A DNA stretch of 64,000 nucleotides, from contig NZ_FXTN01000006.1 of the NCBI RefSeq assembly GCF_900182595.1, positions 186,001-250,000 on the forward strand, given 5' to 3'. Below the pieces are notes generated by a model. That model saw only the letters and a list, made by a program, of their open reading frames with translations, was not told where the DNA came from and searched no databases. Shown here piece after piece: positions 44,664 through 53,570 of this stretch (its first letter is position 1; each line of letters begins with the position of its first letter). This DNA is from Pedobacter westerhofensis (GTDB lineage: Bacteria > Bacteroidota > Bacteroidia > Sphingobacteriales > Sphingobacteriaceae). Both the position numbers and the translations under genes were made by a program.

Positions 44664-46169
44664 TTAATCTTTAATTCTTTTCATGTCATCTTTAGCCTGC
44701 GCTTCAATACTGTTTTCATATTCATGATCTTTCATATTGATGGCCTGACTAAAGAATGCCCTTGCACGTGAATTATTTTTTCTTTTCACATAGATTTTGC
44801 CCATGTTCAAAGCTGAAGTGGCAGCATAGTAATACTTCAGGTTTTTACCGCAGTTAATGGCATTCTGATAGTTCAGCAAAGCCAGGTCATCCTTCTCAAC
44901 TGCGTCATAAATCCTTCCTGCACGGTAATAGTACTCAGCTTTATCTTTCGCGGCCCTGTAATCCGCTCCGCTGTGTTCAGACAAGGCATCAAGCGCCTTT
45001 GTATAGTATCCGCCGTCAAATAATAACCTGGCTCTCAGCAAACCGGTATCCGGAGCCGGCGGGCCTGCTTCGTTCAGCGCCTGCTTGTCTCTTTCGCCAA
45101 AAGTATAACCTACGCCCTTAACCTTTGCTGTATACGCATTATAAGCTCCCGTGTCGCCGTTTAACAAGGCCACCCATGACAGATGAAGGTTTGCGTCCTT
45201 GATGTAATTTACGCCTTTATTCAACGCCAGGAATTTCTTAAAGTTTACAGATGCAGAATAATCCAGTTTATTAAGTTTAGCAGTACCCATTAATAGTTCC
45301 AGATAGGGGAAGGCCTGATAAGCTTCTCCGGAGGGACGGCTGCCCAATATAGCAATAGCTTCGTCAGTATGTCCGTTTCTGGCACATACATATGCCTGCA
45401 AATATGCCTTTAGTAAACTGCTGTCGGCAATCCTTGCTGTATATTTCATTGTTTTAGCATAGGCGTCTGGCGCATGCACAATATCTGATAGTACAAAGGA
45501 ATAGTAAAATACAACTTCTTCATAAAAAGGTTCGTAAGTAGACCGGGGCAGGTTCTGGGCCAGGTTATCCAGTAAAGTCAGCCCTTTTTGTACATCGCCT
45601 TTTATCCCAAAGGCAGACAATGCACTTTTTAAGATCCCGTCCGGAAGGTTTCCAAGAAACACATTGATCAGGCCGATACCTTTACTATTGAGATGAAATC
45701 CGGGATATTTTTTGCTGTTCTCCTGCAATTGTGAATTCGCCTTCCTGATTTCCCTTGCGGCAGTAAAAAACTCGCCGTAACGGCTTCTTAACAGGGCCCA
45801 TTGCAGGTTGATCTCTGCCTGAGCATAAAGGTAATACGGCGAATTATTGTCCTCGTCGCTAATCTGGTCCAGCCTCCGGGAGCGTTCTTCTTTCAAACGT
45901 TCAAAATCCTGTTTATTCTCTGAGGTAATCAGATAAAAATAATCCGCGTAATTTTCTAAAAGAGGGACAATGGCATTTTTGGGATGCGTCCTTTTTTCAT
46001 TGGCAATCAGCTGACGGGCAGCATTCAGTTTCAGCTCAAAGATCAGCTGATAGGCTTTGAGGCAATTGGCATTGAAATCAAAATTGGCAAGAACAGTATT
46101 TGGAAGGGCTATAAAAAGGCAAAAAACTGTGTATTTAATCAGTAGAGTAAAACTCCTTTTAGCAGGCAT
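44664..46169 (-). CDS. TPR-repeat protein, secreted
   Basis: A 501-residue protein with an N-terminal signal (LLIKYTVFCLFIALPNTVLA). The rest is helical with TPR-like repeats, clearest at the C-terminus (KAEYYYRAGRIYDAVEKDDLALLNYQNAINCGK and YYAATSALNMGKIYVKRKNNSRARAFFSQAI). Such proteins usually hold partners together in the periplasm; the partner is unknown. The gene is alone on its strand here; the next upstream gene is the zinc-ribbon protein. Confidence 0.82.
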   Translation of the reverse strand: MPAKRSFTLLIKYTVFCLFIALPNTVLANFDFNANCLKAYQLIFELKLNAARQLIANEKRTHPKNAIVPLLENYADYFYLITSENKQDFERLKEERSRRLDQISDEDNNSPYYLYAQAEINLQWALLRSRYGEFFTAAREIRKANSQLQENSKKYPGFHLNSKGIGLINVFLGNLPDGILKSALSAFGIKGDVQKGLTLLDNLAQNLPRSTYEPFYEEVVFYYSFVLSDIVHAPDAYAKTMKYTARIADSSLLKAYLQAYVCARNGHTDEAIAILGSRPSGEAYQAFPYLELLMGTAKLNKLDYSASVNFKKFLALNKGVNYIKDANLHLSWVALLNGDTGAYNAYTAKVKGVGYTFGERDKQALNEAGPPAPDTGLLRARLLFDGGYYTKALDALSEHSGADYRAAKDKAEYYYRAGRIYDAVEKDDLALLNYQNAINCGKNLKYYYAATSALNMGKIYVKRKNNSRARAFFSQAINMKDHEYENSIEAQAKDDMKRIKD

Positions 46170-46297
46170 ACATTAAAAATTCTAGAACTAAACAATATTA
46201 AGTAACGATTGTAACGGGAATATTGTTTTACAACTTGGAGGATTGTTTTCTAACCGGTAAGATTTAAATCCACCGGGAAGGTTGACTGCATAAAAAA

Positions 46298-46321
46298 ACG
46301 GCCAGATTTACACCTGACCGT
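46298..46321 (-). terminator. Terminator after the zinc-ribbon gene
   Basis: On the minus strand ACGGTCAG and CTGGCCGT pair with one mismatch around an 8-nt loop and are followed by TTTTTTT. It lies 22 nt after the stop at 46344. Confidence 0.75.
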
Positions 46322-46343
46322 CTGTTATATGGTATCCTGCCGA

Positions 46344-47087
46344 TTAAGCCGGTACTGCTTCCTGTGTTAAGGCCTCATCAACTAAAATCCTGCCGCAGTG
46401 TTCACATACGATGATTTTTTTGCGCTGACGAATATCAAGCTGACGCTGAGGAGGGATCTGGTTAAAACATCCTGAGCAAGAGTCACGGTCAATCGTTACT
46501 ACTGCAAGTCCGTTTACTGCATTTCCTCTCAGTCTTCTGTAGGCAACAAGTAATCTGTCTTCAATAGCTGCTTCTGCTTTTTCAGATTTTTTAGATAAAG
46601 CAAGTTCATCTTTTTCCGTTTCAGCAGTGATCGTTTGCAATTCCCCTTTTTTAATGTCAAGATCACCTTTTCTGGATTCCAGATCAGCTAATGCTTTTTC
46701 GTAGATCTCAGTTTTCGAAGCAATTTCAAATCCGTGCTCTCTGATTTTCTTTTCACAAACCTGGATCTCTAAAGACTGGATTTCCACTTCTTTTGTTAAA
46801 GCATCGTATTCACGATTATTTTTTACCTCTTTTAATTGAGTATCATACTTCTTGATCAGGTTCTGAGATTCCTTGATCATGTTTTTACGTGTTACAATGG
46901 CATCTTCAGTTTCATCCAATTCAGCCTTGAATTTTTGTATACGCGTTTCCAATCCTGCAACCTCATCCTCTAAATCAGCTACTTCCATAGGTAATTCACC
47001 ACGGATCTGACGGATTTTATCAATTTTTGTATGAAGGGTTTGTAATTCGTATAAAGCTTTTAGCTTTTGCTCTACAGTTTGTTCCAT
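46344..47087 (-). CDS. C4-type zinc-ribbon coiled-coil protein
   Basis: A 247-residue protein: a long antiparallel coiled coil (about 10-185, rich in K/E) followed by a C-terminal zinc ribbon with CSGCFNQI and CEHCGRIL. This is the CT398/DUF164 (zf-RING_7) type. Relatives are linked to secretion or flagellar systems in some phyla, but none are nearby. It overlaps the Nif3-like gene by one base (TAATG), so it is coupled to it; this pairing is common in Bacteroidota. Role unknown. Confidence 0.88.
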   Translation of the reverse strand: MEQTVEQKLKALYELQTLHTKIDKIRQIRGELPMEVADLEDEVAGLETRIQKFKAELDETEDAIVTRKNMIKESQNLIKKYDTQLKEVKNNREYDALTKEVEIQSLEIQVCEKKIREHGFEIASKTEIYEKALADLESRKGDLDIKKGELQTITAETEKDELALSKKSEKAEAAIEDRLLVAYRRLRGNAVNGLAVVTIDRDSCSGCFNQIPPQRQLDIRQRKKIIVCEHCGRILVDEALTQEAVPA

Positions 47088-48184
47088 TAAATGAAATAAT
47101 TTATGGGGTTTGTATTATGCTCCGTTAAACGGATCGCAAAGTTAGGAAATTTTTCCCGAATAATATCTATCAACAAATCAGATGTAAATTGTTCACTCTC
47201 AAAGTGTCCGATATCAGCAATCACCAGTTTTCCATCTGCATCAAAAAACTCATGGTACTTAAAATCGGCAGTCACAAAGGCATCAGCCCCCGCGGCAATC
47301 GCATGTCCCAGCAGAAAACTGCCCGAACCACCGCAAACAGCCACTTTTTTGATCTTTTTACCTGTAGGGCGGGTATGCCTGATCACCGTGACATTCATCC
47401 TGGATTTCAGTAAAGCCAAAAATTCTGCCGCTTCCATTTCTTCTTCCAGCCAGCCAATCATGCCGGTACCAACGCTGTCCAATTTATTTTCAAGCGGATA
47501 AATATCATAGGCGACCTCTTCATAAGGATGGTTTTCAAGCAGTGCAAGTAACACTTTGCGCTCATTCTGAATCAGAAATACAGTCTCTATCCGGGTTTCA
47601 GCTTCCTGATGCTGTATGCCCTTTTCGCCCGCAAAAGGCTGCGTACCCGGTCCTGCCTTAAATGTACCTGCGCCATCAGCATTAAAGCTGCATTCGCTAT
47701 ACCCACCGATATTCCCCGCACCGGCAGCAAATAGGGCTTCCCTGACGCGGCCCGCCTGGGCAGTGGGGCAGAAGGTAACGAGTTTTTTCAGCAGTCCGCT
47801 GCGCGGCTCAAGGATCCTGGGCTGCTTTAGTCCCAGCCTTTTGCAGATCACACCGTTAACGCCATTGTGAACGCTGTCAAGATTGGTATGGATCGCATAC
47901 AATGCGATATTATTTTTTATAGCTTTCAGTACCACGCGTTCAACATAGTTTTTTCCTGTCAGCTTTTTTAGTCCTTTGAAAACAATAGGATGGTGGGTAA
48001 TGATGAGGTTACAGCCTTTGTCAATAGCCTCATCAACGATCTCCTCTACACAGTCCAGCGCAACCAGCGCCCCTGTAATTTCCTGGTTCAGGTCTCCGGT
48101 AAGCAAGCCGGAATTATCATAATCTTCCTGATAGTTCAGCGGGGCATATTCTTCAAGATGTTTGATCAATAGCGCTAGTCTCAT
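47087..48184 (-). CDS. Nif3-like dinuclear metal-center protein
   Basis: A 365-residue protein from the ATG at 48184 (MRLALLIKHLEEYAPL); a TTG nine codons upstream is less likely. It has the Nif3 metal motifs LIITHHPIVFKGLK, AIHTNLDSVHNGVNG and the C-terminal VADIGHFESEQF, plus an inserted PII-like domain in the middle (about 135-230), as in many bacterial members. The family may act as a GTP cyclohydrolase 1 type 2-like hydrolase; the activity is not settled. It is in the DUF2752-TM2-Nif3-zinc-ribbon run. Confidence 0.9.
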   Translation of the reverse strand: MRLALLIKHLEEYAPLNYQEDYDNSGLLTGDLNQEITGALVALDCVEEIVDEAIDKGCNLIITHHPIVFKGLKKLTGKNYVERVVLKAIKNNIALYAIHTNLDSVHNGVNGVICKRLGLKQPRILEPRSGLLKKLVTFCPTAQAGRVREALFAAGAGNIGGYSECSFNADGAGTFKAGPGTQPFAGEKGIQHQEAETRIETVFLIQNERKVLLALLENHPYEEVAYDIYPLENKLDSVGTGMIGWLEEEMEAAEFLALLKSRMNVTVIRHTRPTGKKIKKVAVCGGSGSFLLGHAIAAGADAFVTADFKYHEFFDADGKLVIADIGHFESEQFTSDLLIDIIREKFPNFAIRLTEHNTNPINYFI

Positions 48185-48211
48185 CCCGTAAATATACGAT
48201 GCCGGCAGCAA

Positions 48212-48574
48212 TTATTGGATGCTGCTGCCCATTTTTACCAATTGCAAACTTTCGAAAACCATTTTCTGATTGTATTCAAATGCAAGGCTTTTATAATTTA
48301 CAAGGTCGATGATCGTCCCGATCGCACAAAGTCCGTAGGTAAAGAAATACAGGATCCCCATACCAATCTGGTTAACCAGGAAACGCGCCAATCCGGGAAC
48401 AAAAAATCCCAGTACACAGTACAGGATCATATCGTCGGGGCTTCTTCTCTTACTGCTGTATACCAGAAGAAACCCATTCAGTTGCTGTTCACTAAAGCCC
48501 GTAGTTGCAGTTTGCAGATAAGAAAACTCTTGTGGCGAGATGCCCGGAAGCATCATAAATGGTGAATTGTACAT
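48212..48574 (-). CDS. TM2-domain-like membrane protein
   Basis: A 120-residue protein. After a soluble N-terminal part (FSYLQTATTGFSEQQLNGFL) two close membrane helices (about 50-66 ILYCVLGFFVPGLARFL and 70-88 IGMGILYFFTYGLCAIGTII) joined by a short turn and ending in DLVNYK give the TM2 pattern. It starts 2 nt after the DUF2752 gene and ends 27 nt before nif3. Function unknown; the family often accompanies DUF2752 proteins. Confidence 0.82.
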   Translation of the reverse strand: MYNSPFMMLPGISPQEFSYLQTATTGFSEQQLNGFLLVYSSKRRSPDDMILYCVLGFFVPGLARFLVNQIGMGILYFFTYGLCAIGTIIDLVNYKSLAFEYNQKMVFESLQLVKMGSSIQ

Positions 48575-48576
48575 AA

Positions 48577-48930
48577 TTATTTCTCCTTTCTTTTGTTCAT
48601 TAATTTATTCCGTTCGTACCCTGCAAGCGTTACAATTCTGTAACTGATGATCAGTACGGCAGGTATGCCAAGCCAGTGGTAATTAAAACTTTCGCGGATG
48701 TTGCCATGCAGGACATGCGTCACTGCTCTTCCTAATCCGCAGCCGGGGCACCAGCTCAGTCCCAGGTTAGCCAGAGGACAAAAGGTAAAATGTATTGCCT
48801 CCGGATGTGCTGCAGGTTTTGCCATGGCCAGAAACATCATAGCCGCAATCCAGAATATCAGCTCCAAAGGAAAACGCTTTAACCACTTTGGGTTCCCTCT
48901 TTTGAATTTTAGAGTCATTAATGGCGGCAT
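48577..48930 (-). CDS. DUF2752 membrane protein
   Basis: A 117-residue protein with the DUF2752 signature CPLANLGLSWCPGCGLGRAVTHVLHG, with four conserved cysteines/small residues, flanked by hydrophobic segments (LIFWIAAMMFLAMA near 27-40 and WLGIPAVLIISYRIVTLA near 86-103). Role unknown. It heads the minus-strand run DUF2752-TM2-Nif3-zinc-ribbon and diverges from mfd across 39 nt. Confidence 0.85.
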   Translation of the reverse strand: MPPLMTLKFKRGNPKWLKRFPLELIFWIAAMMFLAMAKPAAHPEAIHFTFCPLANLGLSWCPGCGLGRAVTHVLHGNIRESFNYHWLGIPAVLIISYRIVTLAGYERNKLMNKRKEK

Positions 48931-48957
48931 TGTTACAGATTAGCAATTCATAAATCT

Positions 48958-48965
48958 TACATTTG
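48958..48965 (+). promoter_or_regulatory. -7 box TACATTTG, 4 nt before the mfd GTG start
   Basis: A perfect TAnnTTTG match ends 4 nt before the mfd start codon at 48970, so the transcript may begin at the GTG itself. No -33 TTG at normal spacing. Confidence 0.5.
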
Positions 48966-48969
48966 CAGA

Positions 48970-51900
48970 GTGAACATTCGCGACCTGATCAACAGATATA
49001 AAACTGATGAGCGCATCGAAGCGCTGGCAAAGACCCTCAACCTGGGTAAAGGTACTAAACTTCAGCTAAAGGGCTTAGTGGGTTCTGCCGATGCTGTTAT
49101 CGCTATCGCAACCTATTTCCTGCTGCATAAACCTCAGCTGTTTATTTTGCCCGACAGGGAAGAGGCGGCTTATTTTATGGCCGACCTGGAAAGTATCCTC
49201 GAAAAGGAAGTGCTCCTTTTTCCTTCATCTTTTCGTAAATCCTTTGATTTTACCCAGGTAGATACCGGAAATGTACTGGCCAGGGCAGAGGTGCTCAATG
49301 AGCTTAACCATCAGTCGTCCTTCGGAAAAATCGTGGTTACTTATCCCGAAGCACTTGCCGAAAAGGTCATTGACAGAACAGTTCTGGAAAAAAATACGCT
49401 CGAAATCAGCCTCGGCATCAAATTAGGGATCGATTTTATCAACGAATTCCTGATCGACTATGATTTTGAGCGTACAGACTTTGTTTATGAACCGGGGCAA
49501 TTTTCAATCAGGGGCGGAATCGTTGATATTTTCTCATTCTCCCATGATCTGCCATACAGGATCGAATTTTTTGGCGATGAGGTAGAAAGTATCAGGACCT
49601 TTGAAATTGATACCCAGCTCTCGGTAGAAGATGTAAAAACGCTGACGATTATCCCTAATGTTCAGTCTAAATATCTTACGGAAAGCAATATTAACCTGCT
49701 GGATTATATTGAAAAGGATACACAGCTCTGGTTTAAAGATGTAGAGTTTACCCTTGATATCATCAAAGGCGGGTATAAAAAAGCCGTGGAGCTGTGGAAA
49801 GCACTGCCGGCGAAAGAAAAACAGGAAAACCTGGACTGGATAGATCCTAAATTTGCTTTTTCTGATGAAAAAATGATAGGGGATATCGTACATGATTTTG
49901 CACTGGTAGAATTTGGTAAACAGTTCTTTTACCGTTCAGAAAATGTGATCCTGTTTGATACCAAACCTCAGCCCTCTTTCAATAAAGACTTCCACCTGCT
50001 GATCAACAACATCAAAGAGAATGAGAAGAACGGTATTTTTAATTTTATCTCCAGTTCTTCCCCAAAACAGACAGAACGCTTATACGCGATACTCGATGAT
50101 ATCGATAAAACCATCAAGTTTGTTCCGGTAAATATCCAGCTGCGCGAAGGTTTTATTGATCCGCAGCAGCAGATTGCGATGTATACCGACCACCAGATTT
50201 TCGACAGGTTTTACAAATACAAGCTCAAAAGAGGATACCAGCGCAGCCAGGCGATCACCATGAAAGACCTCCGCGACCTTAAACCCGGAGATTTCGTCAC
50301 GCATATCGACCACGGTATCGGTAAATATGCCGGACTGGAGAAAGTAGAAGTAAACGGTAAAACCCAGGAAATGATCAGACTTATCTATGCTGATAATGAC
50401 CTCCTGTATGTGAATATCAACTCGCTTAACCGGATTGCAAAATACAGCGGTAAAGACGGAACAGCGCCAAAAATGAATAAACTGGGCACCGAAGCCTGGG
50501 ACAAACTTAAGAAAACCACAAAAAAAAAAGTTAAAGACATTGCCAGGGACCTGATCAAACTTTATGCCCTGAGAAAATCACAGGTAGGTACTGCATTTGA
50601 TCCCGATGGTTACTTGGAAACTGAACTGGAAGCTTCATTTATTTATGAGGATACCCCTGATCAGATGAAGGCTACCAATGATGTAAAAAAAGATATGGAA
50701 GCCCCTCATCCGATGGACCGCCTGGTTTGCGGTGATGTAGGCTTCGGAAAAACAGAGATAGCTATACGTGCGGCCTTTAAGGCTGTAGCCAATGGTAAGC
50801 AGGCGGCAGTTCTGGTACCTACTACCATCCTTGCGCTGCAGCATTTTAAAACATTTTCAGGCCGTCTGAAGGACTTTCCATGCCGGGTAGACTATATCAA
50901 CCGTTTCAAGACCAGCAAGCAGATCAAGGAGACCCTGGCGCAGGTAGCCGAAGGCAAGATTGATATCATCATCGGCACCCACAGGCTGCTTAGTAAAGAC
51001 GTCAAGTTTAAATCGCTGGGCATTATGATCATCGATGAAGAACAGAAGTTTGGTGTAACTGCCAAAGAAAAACTACGTGCGCTGCGTGTAAACGTAGATA
51101 CACTAACACTGACAGCTACCCCAATCCCGAGAACGCTGCACTTTTCATTAATGGGCGCAAGGGACCTTTCAATTATGAGCACGCCGCCGCCAAACCGTCA
51201 GGCCGTAAATACCGAACTGCACGTGTTTAACGATAAACTGATACAGGAATCCGTTCAGTTTGAACTGGACAGGGGGGGACAGGTGTTTTTTATCCATAAC
51301 CGCGTAAATGACCTGCCGCAGCTGGGCGGACTGATCCAGCGGCTGGTTCCAAAGGCCAGGATCGGTATTGCACACGGTCAGCTTGACGGAGACGCCCTGG
51401 AAGATGTAATGCTGGATTTTATCAATGGGGAAAAAGATGTCCTAGTGGCCACCACGATTATTGAGGCCGGACTGGATATTCCAAATGCGAATACGATCAT
51501 CATCAATCATGCGCATATGTTTGGACTTAGCGACCTGCACCAGATGCGCGGACGTGTAGGAAGATCCAATAAAAAGGCTTTCTGTTATTTGCTGAGCCCG
51601 CCTTTATCCACGCTAACCTCCGAAGCGCGTAAACGCTTAAGCGCAATCGAAGAATTTTCAGACCTGGGCAGTGGTTTTAACATTGCTATGCGCGATCTGG
51701 ATATCCGCGGCAGCGGAAACCTGCTGGGTGCCGAACAGAGCGGTTTTATCGCAGAAATAGGTTTCGAAATGTACCATAAGATCCTGGATGAAGCCATTCA
51801 GGAACTGAAGTCAGACGAGTTTAAGGATCTCTTTAAAGATGACAAGGAACGTCCTTTTGTAACCTTTACCCAAATAGATACAGACCTGGAACTATATATT

Positions 51901-52311
51901 CCTGACGACTATGTAACCAATATTACGGAACGCTATAACCTGTATACAGAGTTATCAAAACTGGATACTGAAGAGCAGCTGACCGCCTTTGAAACCTCGT
52001 TAAAAGACCGTTTTGGCAATGTTCCAAAACCTGTAAAAACGATGCTGAGCGTACTCAGGCTGCAATGGTCTGCCAAGAAACTGGGTTTTGAAAAACTAAG
52101 TTTCAAAAAGGGGGTGCTCAGGGGATATTTCATCAACAATAAGCAATCCAATTTCTTTGACTCAGCTATGTTTCACAAGATCCTGAACTTTGCCCAGCAG
52201 CACCCAAGAATGTGCAACCTGAAAGAAGTAAAAGATACGCTGCGGATAGCTTTTGAAGATCTCAAAACTGTTGAAGATTCAATAGAAATGCTTGAAATGG
52301 TAGCGCAGTAG
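48970..52311 (+). CDS. mfd: Transcription-repair coupling factor
   Basis: Mfd removes stalled RNA polymerase and recruits UvrA. The 1113-residue protein has the UvrB-like N-terminal module, the CarD-like RNA polymerase-interacting domain (about 440: GDFVTHIDHGIGKYAGLEKV), the helicase core with Walker A CGDVGFGKTEIA (about 587-600), IIDEEQKFGV (about 687), TLTATPIPRTLHFS and QMRGRVGRSNKKAFCYL, and the C-terminal D7 domain. The start codon is GTG. A TACATTTG box immediately before it suggests a leaderless mRNA. Divergent from the DUF2752 gene. Confidence 0.97.
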   Translation: MNIRDLINRYKTDERIEALAKTLNLGKGTKLQLKGLVGSADAVIAIATYFLLHKPQLFILPDREEAAYFMADLESILEKEVLLFPSSFRKSFDFTQVDTGNVLARAEVLNELNHQSSFGKIVVTYPEALAEKVIDRTVLEKNTLEISLGIKLGIDFINEFLIDYDFERTDFVYEPGQFSIRGGIVDIFSFSHDLPYRIEFFGDEVESIRTFEIDTQLSVEDVKTLTIIPNVQSKYLTESNINLLDYIEKDTQLWFKDVEFTLDIIKGGYKKAVELWKALPAKEKQENLDWIDPKFAFSDEKMIGDIVHDFALVEFGKQFFYRSENVILFDTKPQPSFNKDFHLLINNIKENEKNGIFNFISSSSPKQTERLYAILDDIDKTIKFVPVNIQLREGFIDPQQQIAMYTDHQIFDRFYKYKLKRGYQRSQAITMKDLRDLKPGDFVTHIDHGIGKYAGLEKVEVNGKTQEMIRLIYADNDLLYVNINSLNRIAKYSGKDGTAPKMNKLGTEAWDKLKKTTKKKVKDIARDLIKLYALRKSQVGTAFDPDGYLETELEASFIYEDTPDQMKATNDVKKDMEAPHPMDRLVCGDVGFGKTEIAIRAAFKAVANGKQAAVLVPTTILALQHFKTFSGRLKDFPCRVDYINRFKTSKQIKETLAQVAEGKIDIIIGTHRLLSKDVKFKSLGIMIIDEEQKFGVTAKEKLRALRVNVDTLTLTATPIPRTLHFSLMGARDLSIMSTPPPNRQAVNTELHVFNDKLIQESVQFELDRGGQVFFIHNRVNDLPQLGGLIQRLVPKARIGIAHGQLDGDALEDVMLDFINGEKDVLVATTIIEAGLDIPNANTIIINHAHMFGLSDLHQMRGRVGRSNKKAFCYLLSPPLSTLTSEARKRLSAIEEFSDLGSGFNIAMRDLDIRGSGNLLGAEQSGFIAEIGFEMYHKILDEAIQELKSDEFKDLFKDDKERPFVTFTQIDTDLELYIPDDYVTNITERYNLYTELSKLDTEEQLTAFETSLKDRFGNVPKPVKTMLSVLRLQWSAKKLGFEKLSFKKGVLRGYFINNKQSNFFDSAMFHKILNFAQQHPRMCNLKEVKDTLRIAFEDLKTVEDSIEMLEMVAQ

Positions 52312-52342
52312 CCTTCTTAAAATAATTTAACCACAAAAGAGA

Positions 52343-52558
52343 ATGAACCCAAACCTGTTAACCGACCTTGTCACCATGAAAATGCCTTTTGGCAAGTACA
52401 AAGACAGGCTGCTTTGCGACCTTCCGGAAACTTACCTGGTCTGGTTCCACAGTAAGGGTTTTCCTCCCGGCAAGCTTGGAGAGCTTTTAGGGACGATGTA
52501 TGAGATCAGGCTAAACGGGCTGGAGTATCTGCTCCAGCCGATCAGAAGAGGCCGCTAG
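52343..52558 (+). CDS. DUF3820 protein
   Basis: A 71-residue protein with the DUF3820 pattern MPFGKYKDRLLCDLPETYLVWF and the later GKLGELLGTMYEIRLNGL. The motif resembles the N-terminal module of some exonucleases that read DNA ends, but this single-domain form has no known function. It is 31 nt downstream of mfd and convergent with cdsA; both stops share the palindrome CTAG. Confidence 0.85.
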   Translation: MNPNLLTDLVTMKMPFGKYKDRLLCDLPETYLVWFHSKGFPPGKLGELLGTMYEIRLNGLEYLLQPIRRGR

Positions 52559-53364
52559 TTGAATACCAGGTACAAATAAGCATAAACGATAGGCGCAGCG
52601 ATCAGCAGGCCGTCAAACCTGTCTAGCAAGCCACCATGGCCGGGCAGCAGATTACCCGAATCCTTCGCATTTAAACTCCTTTTAAGCATAGATTCTACAA
52701 GATCGCCCAGCGTTCCGAAACTCACGATCAGCACTGCCATTCCGGCCCAGATCAGGAAACTGATTTCTGTAAAAAAGAATGATATGATAAATGAAACCAG
52801 TACACTGGTAAACATTCCGCCAAAAAAACCTTCCCAGGTTTTCTTCGGTGAGTGCCGCTCAAACAGTTTATGTGCGCCCAGTTTCCTGCCAAATAAGTAT
52901 GCACCGGTATCACTTGCCCATAACATCAGTAAAAAGGCCAGGGGCAGATGAAAGTTGTACAGGTTCCAGTCGCTCAGAAACCCAAGGGAATAGTAAAAGC
53001 AAAAGGGAATGGTCACAAAAAATAAACCTGTAAATGTATATGCTATATTGGTAAAAGGCGATTGTGCCTTTCTGTACAGTTCAAATAAAAACACCGAAGA
53101 TATCAGCGGGATCAGCAGCAACAGGTATTTGCTCTCTACCTCAAAGAAATGATACGCCGCAATCAGGAGAAAAACCAAACCGCTAAGGATTAGCCCAGCC
53201 CCAGCATGTGGCTTCACATCAGCCGTCCTGATCAGTTTATAAAACTCTGCCAGCGCTAAAACACTCAGCAGCAAGTAAAATCCTGTAAAAGTATAAGCGC
53301 CCAGAAAGATCGAGCCCAGCATCACAATAGTGAAGAAAAATGCCGTTATCGCCCTTGTTTTCAT
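52555..53364 (-). CDS. cdsA: Phosphatidate cytidylyltransferase
   Basis: CdsA makes CDP-diacylglycerol, the precursor of phosphatidylserine and so of the psd product. The 269-residue integral membrane protein has seven or so helices, SDTGAYLFGRKLG, SPKKTWEGFFGG and the signature LPGHGGLLDRFDGLLIAAP near the C-terminus. It is the last gene of CPBP-DUF2007-cdsA and overlaps DUF2007 by 4 nt at its start and the convergent DUF3820 gene by 4 nt at its end. Confidence 0.95.
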   Translation of the reverse strand: MKTRAITAFFFTIVMLGSIFLGAYTFTGFYLLLSVLALAEFYKLIRTADVKPHAGAGLILSGLVFLLIAAYHFFEVESKYLLLLIPLISSVFLFELYRKAQSPFTNIAYTFTGLFFVTIPFCFYYSLGFLSDWNLYNFHLPLAFLLMLWASDTGAYLFGRKLGAHKLFERHSPKKTWEGFFGGMFTSVLVSFIISFFFTEISFLIWAGMAVLIVSFGTLGDLVESMLKRSLNAKDSGNLLPGHGGLLDRFDGLLIAAPIVYAYLYLVFN

Positions 53365-53570
53365 TCGCTCTCCGTCGATTTAATATAGGCTTCGGCAGCG
53401 TCCTGATCAGTTTCACTAACCATCACATCAACCGTACCGAATGTCTGGTAAGAAGAATCTTTTTTATTCATAATTACTGCCGCAATCTCATTTTCAATTA
53501 ATCCTTGTTTAATGATCTCTGCGGTAATCGCATCCTGTGTTGTATAAACCTTAATCCAATTGTTCTCCAT
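53361..53570 (-). CDS. DUF2007 putative signal-transducing protein
   Basis: A 69-residue protein with the DUF2007 pattern: MENNWIKVYTTQDAITAEIIKQGLIENEIAAVIMNK, then VDVMVSETDQDAAEAYIKS. It has a ferredoxin-like, ACT-like look and is often called a signal-transducing protein, without firm evidence. It overlaps the CPBP gene by 20 nt upstream and cdsA by 4 nt downstream, so it is made with them. Confidence 0.85.
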   Translation of the reverse strand: MENNWIKVYTTQDAITAEIIKQGLIENEIAAVIMNKKDSSYQTFGTVDVMVSETDQDAAEAYIKSTESE

